Below, piece by piece: positions 6,875 through 12,856 of a stretch of 16,073 nucleotides of DNA. The stretch is from Actinomycetota bacterium. GTDB lineage: Bacteria > Actinomycetota > Thermoleophilia > Miltoncostaeales > Miltoncostaeaceae. Under the pieces are notes generated by a model. That model worked only from the letters and a program-made list of their open reading frames with translations, ran no database searches and was not told where the DNA came from. Both the position numbers and the translations under genes were made by a program. Numbering within the stretch: position 1 is the first letter of the stretch; each line of letters begins with the position of its first letter. Location: the NCBI GenBank assembly GCA_005800465.1, contig SYFI01000158.1:1-16073 (forward strand), read 5' to 3'.

Positions 6875-7951
6875 TCAGACGTTGAAGCGGATCTGCATTA
6901 CATCGCCCTCTTGCACGATGTAATCCTTGCCCTCCATGCGGGCAAGTGCCTGCTCACGTGCCTTGCTGAACGACCCGCACTCCACCAGCTTGTCCCAGGC
7001 GACTACCTCGGCGCGGATGAACCCACGCTCCATATCCGAGTGGATCTTTCCGGCAGCCTGATCGGCCGGGGTGCCGCGGCGGATGGGCCAGGCGCGCGCC
7101 TCGGGCGGGCCCGATCCGGTGAAGAACGTGACCAGGTCGAGAAGCCGGTAGCCACCCTGAATGAGTGCGTCGGCACCTCGGGTTTCGCCAAGACCCATCT
7201 CCGCGGCGAACTCGGCGGCATCGGCCGGGTCCATCTCTGCGAGTTCCAGCTCAACGCCCACCGGCAGCGCCAGCGCCTGCGCTCCCTGCGCCTCTGCGTA
7301 CGCCACGATCGCGGCGGGCGGATCACCCGGGTCATCGGTGTTCATCAGGTAGAGCGTGGGCTTGGCGGTAAGCAGCCCCATGCCCGTTGCCACCGCGATT
7401 GCGTCCTCGTCGTTTATGGTGCGAACGGGCTTGCCGTCGGCCAGCCATGCGGCGATGGCCTCGAGCGCGGCCGCCTCCGCCTTGGCATCGGGATCACCCG
7501 AACGCACGCCCTTCTGCACCTTCTCCTCGCGGCGCGCCACCGGGTCGGTGTCGGCCAGAACCAGTTCGGTGTCCACCACCTCAAGATCGGCGAGCGGATC
7601 GATGCGCTCGAGCGGGTGGGGTACCTCGGCATTGGCAAATGCCCGCACCACGTGCACCGTGGCCTCAAGTTCGCGGATGCGGCCAAGTGCCGATCCACCG
7701 AGGCCCTCACCCTTGCCCGCGCCCTCGCTGAGCCCGGCGATGTCGATGACCTCCACCTGTGCGCACACCCGGTTGGGAATGTCCTGCACGTCAGCGATGG
7801 CGTCGATACGCGGGTCGGGCACGCCGGCGATGCCGCGGTTGGGCTCGCGCGTGGTGAACGGGTACGGCGCAACCTCGGCCTCTCCACCTGTCACCAGGTT
7901 GAAGAGGGCGGTCTTACCGGCGTTCGTGAGTCCTACGAGCCCGAGTCGCAG
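6875..7951 (-). CDS. ychF: YchF/Obg-like P-loop NTPase with TGS-like C-terminus
   Basis: A 358-residue protein of the YchF (HAS-NTPase) family, a ribosome-associated ATPase/GTPase linked to translation and stress. Visible features: P-loop GLTNAGKT (family usually GxPNVGKS), switch region EVAPYPFTTREPNRG, G3-type DIAGLSEGAGKGEGLG, LYLMNTDD at the G4 position and the conserved C-terminal block (GPPEARAWPIRRGT, AGKIHSDMERGFIRAEV, GKDYIVQEGDVMQIRFNV). The variant P-loop suggests the DUF933-type side branch rather than the classic E. coli-like form. The start is uncertain. CTG at 7951 gives MRLGLVGL, which aligns with the family N-terminus, one base after the upstream TGA and 8 nt after GGGGA. The only canonical options are GTG at 7993 or 8005, which add 14 or 18 residues and overlap the upstream gene. 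Confidence 0.88.
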   Translation of the reverse strand: MRLGLVGLTNAGKTALFNLVTGGEAEVAPYPFTTREPNRGIAGVPDPRIDAIADVQDIPNRVCAQVEVIDIAGLSEGAGKGEGLGGSALGRIRELEATVHVVRAFANAEVPHPLERIDPLADLEVVDTELVLADTDPVARREEKVQKGVRSGDPDAKAEAAALEAIAAWLADGKPVRTINDEDAIAVATGMGLLTAKPTLYLMNTDDPGDPPAAIVAYAEAQGAQALALPVGVELELAEMDPADAAEFAAEMGLGETRGADALIQGGYRLLDLVTFFTGSGPPEARAWPIRRGTPADQAAGKIHSDMERGFIRAEVVAWDKLVECGSFSKAREQALARMEGKDYIVQEGDVMQIRFNV

Positions 7952-7952
7952 G

Positions 7953-8177
7953 TCAGGAATCCCCGCCGAAACCGAGGCGGCTCTTGGCCTCACCGGGCAG
8001 CACACGCATGAAGAGGACCTTGTTGAGGTCCACCAGGTGTTCGCCCTCCTCGGAACTGATGGAGTGAAACCCTCGGGCGCCGCTGAGGGCGTCGCTCAGT
8101 GATGACACCTCGGCGTCGTCAACGGAAAGCAGAAGCACGGCGCCCCCCTCAAGTCCCATCTCAACCCGTCGGCTCAC
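7953..8177 (-). CDS. Small 74-residue protein of unknown function
   Basis: I do not recognise this short protein. It has alternating hydrophobic strands (GGAVLLLSV, HLVDLNKVLFMRVL), an acidic serine-rich middle (VDDAEVSSLSDALSG, SSEEGEH) and a tail ending SRLGFGGDS. It looks like one compact, mostly beta domain, with no cysteines and no membrane segment. The GTG start at 8177..8175 overlaps the radical SAM stop in a GTGA arrangement, with an AAGGTG ribosome site 5 nt upstream. Its TGA (7955..7953) is followed one base later by the probable CTG start of the YchF-like gene. The linkage on both sides and the plausible ribosome site argue that it is a real gene. A role with the radical SAM enzyme or YchF would be inference from position only. 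Confidence 0.7.
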   Translation of the reverse strand: MSRRVEMGLEGGAVLLLSVDDAEVSSLSDALSGARGFHSISSEEGEHLVDLNKVLFMRVLPGEAKSRLGFGGDS

Positions 8178-9814
8178 GAGAGCACCTTCAGTGACGGCGA
8201 ACTCTTGCCATCGCTGGTGTCCTCGGACGGGCTCCAGGCCGGCAGGCGGCGGATTTCGTCGAGGTGCTGCATCGACTCAGGCTGGTCGGTGAACTTGAGC
8301 AACTGCTTGCGGCCGTAACTGCGGAAGATGGCCACCCCCAGCGTCTCGTAGATAGTGCGCATGCCCCGGCTCGAGATGGTGGTGCGGATGACCTTGAACG
8401 ACTCCGACGGGCGGTTTGTGGCCCACAGTGCGATTGCCTTCGGGAGGTTCTTGATGAATTTCCACTCGGTGGCAAGACGGAGCATGCGCCAGATGTTGGC
8501 CCGTACCTCCTTGCGTCCCAACTCCCATGAGCCCTTCTTCGAGTAGAAGCGCAGCATGTTCTTCCAGGTCTCCATCTGGAGCTGATAGGGCGTCATGAGC
8601 TTGGGCTGGATGATGCAGTGATGGCCGTCATACAGCGAGTAGTCGTCGGTCAGCACACGGCCCTCGGCGCGCATCTGCGTATCGAACGCGGTGCCCGGCA
8701 GGGTGGTGAGCATCATCATCTGGAGCGTGTCCACTTTGTGCAAAAGCGCAAAGTCCACCGTGGCGCGCACCGTCTCAGCCGTGTCGGTGTCGGCACCCAC
8801 CACAAACATGCCGTGCACGCGGATGCCGTAGTCGTGGAGCAACTTGATGGAGGTCGTGATGTGCTCGACCGTCTGCTTCTTGTTGTACGAGTCGAGGCCC
8901 TCCTGCGTGATGCTCTCAAACCCGATGTACACCATGTAGCAACCCGAGTCGCGCATCAGCGCGAGCAGATCGTGGTCGGGCTCAAGGGTCTGCTTGCTCT
9001 TGTAGATCGAGTCGGCGCGGATCTGGGCGGTCCACTGCGGAGTAATGCCCTCGTCAATCATGGCGTGGAACAGGCTCTTGGCCTGCTTCTTGTCAACGAT
9101 GAAGATGTCGTCGTAGAAGAACACACTCGCTGCATTGACCATGCGTAGCTCGGTCATCATGTTCTCCACCGAGCGAGTGCGCAGCTTGCGGCCAAACATC
9201 TTGATGACGCTGCAGAACGAGCAGTCGTACGGGCAGCCCCACTTCATCATGATGGGGTGCGTCACCATGCGCTCGTGACCCTCGAGCAGGTCGAGCGCCG
9301 GAAAGGGCAGTTCATCCAGATCGTCACCCGATGCCGGCGGGGCCTCGGGGTTGTCAATCTGCGTGCCCTCGGAGTCGAGGTACGACAGGCCCAGAATCTC
9401 GTGGAGGCCGTCAGGGTTGCGGTCGCCTCGAAACCACTCAATGAACTGCGCGAAGCCCACGTGACCCTCGCGTCGGATCACGTAATCGGTGTGCTGGAGC
9501 GCCTCATGCGACATAAAGGTGACGTGCGAGCCGCCGAACAGCACCGGAATACCCGCGTCGCGGCACTTCTTCGCGTAGGCGTAGCCCTCAAGCGTGGTGT
9601 TGGTGGTGGTGGAGATGCACACCAGGTCGGAACTGAGCACATCTTTCCAGTCAACCTCTACTCCGCGGATCAGCTCGCAGTAGATTCGCTGGTCAAGATC
9701 TGGATAGGCGTTGCGCGCGATGGCCGCGAGCAGGGGCAGGCCCAGCTTGGGCAGATTCGCGATCTCATAGATCGTCGCCCCACGTGGCTTCGGCTCGATG
9801 TACCGGATTTTCAT
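8174..9814 (-). CDS. B12-binding domain radical SAM enzyme
   Basis: A 546-residue radical S-adenosylmethionine protein. The N-terminal part (about 1-160) has a cobalamin-binding-like fold (VCISTTTNTT, IPVLFGGSHVTFMSHEAL, DYVIRREGH). The radical SAM domain starts with the cluster motif C194-x3-C198-x2-C201 (KWGCPYDCSFCSV), then FFYDDIF, QIRADS, GCYMVYIGFES and MFVVGADTDT typical of the barrel. The long C-terminal region (about 400-546) is basic and not assigned. Such B12-radical SAM enzymes often methylate or rearrange unactivated carbon or work on lipid or cofactor precursors. The substrate cannot be told here. It has the best Shine-Dalgarno in the window (AGGAGG, 7 nt before ATG). Base composition is lower in GC than its neighbours. 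It sits between methylmalonyl-CoA epimerase and a small unknown gene. Confidence 0.9.
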   Translation of the reverse strand: MKIRYIEPKPRGATIYEIANLPKLGLPLLAAIARNAYPDLDQRIYCELIRGVEVDWKDVLSSDLVCISTTTNTTLEGYAYAKKCRDAGIPVLFGGSHVTFMSHEALQHTDYVIRREGHVGFAQFIEWFRGDRNPDGLHEILGLSYLDSEGTQIDNPEAPPASGDDLDELPFPALDLLEGHERMVTHPIMMKWGCPYDCSFCSVIKMFGRKLRTRSVENMMTELRMVNAASVFFYDDIFIVDKKQAKSLFHAMIDEGITPQWTAQIRADSIYKSKQTLEPDHDLLALMRDSGCYMVYIGFESITQEGLDSYNKKQTVEHITTSIKLLHDYGIRVHGMFVVGADTDTAETVRATVDFALLHKVDTLQMMMLTTLPGTAFDTQMRAEGRVLTDDYSLYDGHHCIIQPKLMTPYQLQMETWKNMLRFYSKKGSWELGRKEVRANIWRMLRLATEWKFIKNLPKAIALWATNRPSESFKVIRTTISSRGMRTIYETLGVAIFRSYGRKQLLKFTDQPESMQHLDEIRRLPAWSPSEDTSDGKSSPSLKVLS

Positions 9815-9821
9815 TCGAATG

Positions 9822-9827
9822 CCTCCT
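9822..9827 (-). promoter_or_regulatory. Strong ribosome binding site for the radical SAM gene
   Basis: The minus strand reads AGGAGG at 9827..9822, 7 nt before the ATG at 9814. It overlaps the TAG stop of the epimerase gene (9828..9826), so translation of the two may be coupled. It fixes the radical SAM start with confidence, unlike most starts in this window. Confidence 0.85.
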
Positions 9828-10242
9828 ACGTGGGGTAATCGTGAGCTTCAACGAGCTCGGTCAGCACCCCGCCTGATGAACGGGGATGGATAAAGGCCAC
9901 CATGTGCCCGCCCAGCCCACGGCGTGGCGCCCTGTCAATCAACTCCGCCCCTCCTGCCGCCAGATCGCCGAGGGCGTCCTGAAGGTTGGGAACGGCGAAT
10001 GCCACATGATGCACGCCCGGGCCGCGCTTCGCGAGAAACCGGGCGACACCGCCGTCGGGGCCGGTGGGGGCGATGAGCTCCACGTACGACGGACCGTCGC
10101 CCAGAAGCACCGCCTCCACACCCTGATCGGGCATGGTCTCGCGAATGGTCACATCCATGCCAAAACGCTCGGCGTACACGGGGATGGCGGCGTCGATGTC
10201 CTCGACGACGTATCCAACATGATGGATGAGGCCCAGATGCAT
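9826..10242 (-). CDS. mce: Methylmalonyl-CoA epimerase
   Basis: A 138-residue vicinal-oxygen-chelate protein that interconverts the 2R and 2S forms of methylmalonyl-CoA in propionyl-CoA metabolism. Two paired beta-alpha-beta-beta-beta modules are visible: LIHHVGYVVEDIDAAIPVYAERFGM and GVHHVAFAVPNLQDALGDLAAGG. Candidate metal ligands are H8, E55 (YVELIAP, where Gln is often found), H79 and E129 (VLTELVEAH). The length is normal for the family. It is a single-domain cytosolic enzyme. No methylmalonyl-CoA mutase is in the window. The ATG at 10242 lies 45 nt after the nicotinate phosphoribosyltransferase stop. A TACCAT hexamer ends 7 nt upstream of the start, suggesting a possible internal leaderless promoter. 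Confidence 0.9.
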   Translation of the reverse strand: MHLGLIHHVGYVVEDIDAAIPVYAERFGMDVTIRETMPDQGVEAVLLGDGPSYVELIAPTGPDGGVARFLAKRGPGVHHVAFAVPNLQDALGDLAAGGAELIDRAPRRGLGGHMVAFIHPRSSGGVLTELVEAHDYPT

Positions 10243-10249
10243 CTCATTG

Positions 10250-10255
10250 ATGGTA
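10250..10255 (-). promoter_or_regulatory. Possible internal leaderless -10 element before mce
   Basis: The minus strand reads TACCAT at 10255..10250, 7 nt before the ATG of the epimerase gene, in the longest gap (45 nt) of the right-hand cluster. There is no Shine-Dalgarno and no clear -35. It could give the epimerase, radical SAM and YchF-like genes their own transcript. Confidence 0.3.
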
Positions 10256-10287
10256 ACGGAATGACCGTCAGACGCCTTCGCACCGCG

Positions 10288-11394
10288 TTATCCCGGGCGG
10301 AGCACCACAGGCTCCATGCGTGGATTGGGAAGCTCGCTGCGCCCGACCTTGGCGCACGGGCGGCCGTCCACCCGCACGATGTCCGCCGTGAAGTCATTTG
10401 ATCCGAGCAGCAGGCTCGACCCCACGCCGTAGGCGTCCACCGGCACGCCCTGTGCCTCGAACGCCGCAATGCGCGTGGCATCAAATCCGCCAGAGGCCAC
10501 GATGCGCACGGACGAGTGCCCGGCGTGGTCGAGCGCGTCGCGCACCTTGTGCACGAGTTCCGGCACCACGCCTGTCGGAGTGAAGCGGCCCATCTCCTGC
10601 CACAGACTGCGATCAACCATGGTCGCAGCGGTATCGAGGCGCACACCCCACAACTGGTCACCCAGCGCGTCGGCTACCTCGAGCGACGTGCGCACCGAAT
10701 CGTTCTCGTAGTCCACGAGCACGATCACGTTCAGGTCGGTTGCGTACCGATCTGCAAATCGGCGCGCCGCGAGCACGGTGTCGCCGCCATACGCAGCGAT
10801 GAGCCCATGGGGCACGGTGCCCATGCCCCGGCCGCCCCACCACGATGCCTGGGCATCAGTGCTCACGCCGATGGCGCCGGCCACGTGCGCGGCCCAGCCG
10901 TCACCGGTCTGCACCTGCCAGTGATCGAATCTGGCGGGGAAGTACATGATGGGCTTGCCGTGGGCGGCCTCAACCACGGCGCACACGTTGCGGCTGATCA
11001 GCGTGCGCCGGCCCAGTACACCCAGCACCAAGGTCTCAAGGTGTGCAAACAGCGCGTAGTCGCCCTCAATGCTCAGCACCGTTTCCCACGGGGCGACCTC
11101 GTCACCGTCAAAGAGGGCCTTCACCTCAATGGCGTCACCCGCGGGCTCCCATCCGCCGGGGGTACGGCGCCCTGCGCAGAGCGCCAGGATGGCGATGGCC
11201 TCATCAACCCCGCCCAGCACCGCGTGCTCGCGCTGGAACACCTGCATCAGCACCCGCGGGTGGTGGTCGTCGGTCTCCAGCACCTCGCGTGTAAACGTGA
11301 AGTAGGCGTCGCTGTAGTACCCGTCGCGCATGCGCTCAACGGGCAGTTGAAAGGTGGCCGGCCGAAGCCGCGGTCGATCCGGGGCGGGGCTCAG
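10288..11394 (-). CDS. pncB: Nicotinate phosphoribosyltransferase
   Basis: A 368-residue enzyme that joins nicotinate to PRPP to form nicotinate mononucleotide in the Preiss-Handler NAD salvage route. Signature segments: FQLPVERMRDGYYSDAYFTFTREVL near the N-terminus, IEGDYALFAHLETLVLGVLGRRTLISRN, STDAQASWWGGRGMGTVPHGLIAAYGGD (H196 is the probable catalytic His), VDYENDSVRTSLEVADALGD, GVRLDTAA, VASGGFDATRIAAFE and DAYGVGSSLL for phosphate binding. The start is unusual. The conserved N-terminal block requires a start upstream of FQLPVERM. No ATG, GTG or TTG lies between that block and the end of the previous gene. The CTG at 11394..11392 overlaps the previous stop as CTGA and has GGAGGA 6 nt upstream. 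The first usable alternative, ATG within ERMRDG, would delete conserved residues. Confidence 0.92.
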   Translation of the reverse strand: MSPAPDRPRLRPATFQLPVERMRDGYYSDAYFTFTREVLETDDHHPRVLMQVFQREHAVLGGVDEAIAILALCAGRRTPGGWEPAGDAIEVKALFDGDEVAPWETVLSIEGDYALFAHLETLVLGVLGRRTLISRNVCAVVEAAHGKPIMYFPARFDHWQVQTGDGWAAHVAGAIGVSTDAQASWWGGRGMGTVPHGLIAAYGGDTVLAARRFADRYATDLNVIVLVDYENDSVRTSLEVADALGDQLWGVRLDTAATMVDRSLWQEMGRFTPTGVVPELVHKVRDALDHAGHSSVRIVASGGFDATRIAAFEAQGVPVDAYGVGSSLLLGSNDFTADIVRVDGRPCAKVGRSELPNPRMEPVVLRPG

Positions 11395-12035
11395 GTGCGA
11401 TCCTCCGGTCCATCCGGCGGAAGGTCGCGGGGGCGCGATGACCACACGAGGCCCACACCCGCAAGCGCCACCAGGCTGATGGCGATGGCAATGACTGCCG
11501 GCCACTGACTGTCGCCACCGGAGCCACCCGCCGGTGCGGCCTCTGCCGCACTTGCCACGATGGTCACACTCGATGCCGGGCCGGGCCGGTTGACTGCGGT
11601 CTCCGCGGCCGCAGCGCCCGGAGCTTCGGGCGGTCCGGTCCAGCGCTTTACCGTGCCGCTCGATGTGGTCTGCCATGCCGGCCACACTGCGGTGCCCTCA
11701 CCGAGGGGCGTGCCCAGCACCGTGAAGTCGGCGTACTGGCTGGGGGGGATCACACCACCGCTCCAGATCACACCGCCCAGGCGCCCGTCGGGGCGCGTGA
11801 TGATCTTTGTGGTCCAGCCAGGCGCGTCGGCCACGGCGTACACCGTGATCTCGGGTGGAAATCCAACGCGGATCTGCGTGGTGGTGAGCCCCTCCTCGGC
11901 CGGCACGCGCACTGTGAACTCGGTCGGCTGCTGTTTCACCGCGATGGCGGGGAGCACACTCACGTGCGCCTGAGCGACCGGGGCTGCGGCCAAGGGCACA
12001 AGCGCTGCGGCGAGTACCAGCCGGGACATCTTCAT
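11391..12035 (-). CDS. YcnI-like (DUF1775) membrane-anchored copper-binding protein
   Basis: A 214-residue exported protein. It has a clear signal peptide (MKMSRLVLAAALVPLAAAPVAQA) with an AQA cleavage site that would leave H24 as the first mature residue. In the DUF1775/YcnI family this N-terminal His, with a Glu (here E39) and a Trp (here W132 in VKRWTGP), forms the Cu(II) site. The beta-rich domain spans about 24-137, then an Ala/Pro/Gly linker (138-175), one transmembrane helix (about 179-198, AVIAIAISLVALAGVGLVW) and a short acidic tail. It is expected on the outer face of the membrane in copper handling. The usual CopC/CopD or YcnJ partners are absent here. The ATG overlaps the DUF1385 stop (ATGA) with GGAG 8 nt upstream. 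Confidence 0.87.
   Translation of the reverse strand: MKMSRLVLAAALVPLAAAPVAQAHVSVLPAIAVKQQPTEFTVRVPAEEGLTTTQIRVGFPPEITVYAVADAPGWTTKIITRPDGRLGGVIWSGGVIPPSQYADFTVLGTPLGEGTAVWPAWQTTSSGTVKRWTGPPEAPGAAAAETAVNRPGPASSVTIVASAAEAAPAGGSGGDSQWPAVIAIAISLVALAGVGLVWSSRPRDLPPDGPEDRT
11401..11406 (-). promoter_or_regulatory. Ribosome binding site supporting a CTG start
   Basis: The minus strand reads GGAGGA at 11406..11401, 6 nt before the CTG at 11394. It sits inside the last codons of the YcnI-like gene. Its position is ideal for the CTG and much too far (about 80 nt) from the first in-frame ATG, so it decides the start of the nicotinate phosphoribosyltransferase. Confidence 0.6.
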
Positions 12036-12856
12036 GCGGTTATCTCCGCCTGCTCTGCGCGCAGGATCTCGTTCATCGCCGCCCTGCCAACGGCCAGTTC
12101 GGCCTCATTGGGTTCGCGGGTCACGAACCCTGCCTGAATGGCATGGCCCGCGCCGTGAATCACCCTGGCCACAGGGTGACGGGGGTTTCGCTCGGCAAAC
12201 GAAAACGCTTCGACCGACACGCCGATGCCAGCCACCAGGGCACCCGCCCGCACCAGCGCACGTCGTCGCATTCCGGGCACCCTGCGCGCCACGATATTGC
12301 CGATCGCACCACTCACCAAGAGCGGCAGCACCAGGTTGCTGCCGCAGCGGGGGTGCACCTTGGGATCGGCTGCATTTGTATCGAGCCCCGCGGCACCTGC
12401 GCGCTCGTAGGCGGCGATGCTCTTGTGCTCCACGGCGTGCCACCGCGATGCGGGGCTCATGCGCAGCATGATGAGCATGGGCGCCAGACTCAGAGTGGCG
12501 GCGGCGGCCTCTTTGAGCACCACGCTCCTGATGCGCCTGCGGGCGATTGCCCCGGCGATCATCGTGGCAGCCACGACGATGCCCACCGGCGCATCCTCCA
12601 TGGCCAGACGTGCCTCGGTCATGCTGGCGCGCGCGGCGGAAACGGCCATCATCGACTCGGCCATGCGGATGACCCCGCGGGCAAGTGGAACGCGCTCGAA
12701 TATGCCGGCGGCGATGCGTGGGCGGGGGCCGGAGCCCACCACCACCTGGCCATCGTCATCTACCACGGCGATGGCCCACGATGTGGGTCCGCTCACCAAC
12801 AGGCCATTGGCAAGTGCCATGCCACCAAGCCGCAGGCGCGGCGAATCGTCACTCAT
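12032..12856 (-). CDS. DUF1385 family membrane protein
   Basis: A 274-residue protein with the hallmarks of DUF1385 (PF07136): N-terminal GGMALANGLLVSGPTSWAIAVVDDDGQ, central HAVEHKSIAAYE (H140, E143, H144), HPRCGSNLVLPLLV (H168, C171) and a C-terminal segment FVTREPNEAELAVGRAAMNEIL. Hydrophobic stretches at about 91-105, 117-132, 173-190 and 201-220 indicate several membrane spans. The paired His, Glu and Cys residues look like a metal site, but no function is established for the family to my knowledge. It overlaps the ThyX-like gene upstream and the YcnI-like gene downstream by 4 nt each (both ATGA), so the three are almost surely translated together. Confidence 0.88.
   Translation of the reverse strand: MSDDSPRLRLGGMALANGLLVSGPTSWAIAVVDDDGQVVVGSGPRPRIAAGIFERVPLARGVIRMAESMMAVSAARASMTEARLAMEDAPVGIVVAATMIAGAIARRRIRSVVLKEAAAATLSLAPMLIMLRMSPASRWHAVEHKSIAAYERAGAAGLDTNAADPKVHPRCGSNLVLPLLVSGAIGNIVARRVPGMRRRALVRAGALVAGIGVSVEAFSFAERNPRHPVARVIHGAGHAIQAGFVTREPNEAELAVGRAAMNEILRAEQAEITA

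Noticed and set aside
11395..11685. N-terminal extension of the nicotinate phosphoribosyltransferase to 11685
   Set aside because: It lies within the YcnI-like gene in another frame and has Arg/Gly-rich shadow composition.
11740..11780. Short direct repeat ATCACACC in the YcnI-like gene
   Set aside because: It encodes the repeated peptide GGVI in the protein and needs no DNA-level explanation.
12160..12179. 8-nt inverted repeat with 4-nt loop (TCACCCTG/CAGGGTGA)
   Set aside because: It is inside the DUF1385 coding region with no T-run. Short hairpins like this are expected by chance in high-GC coding DNA.
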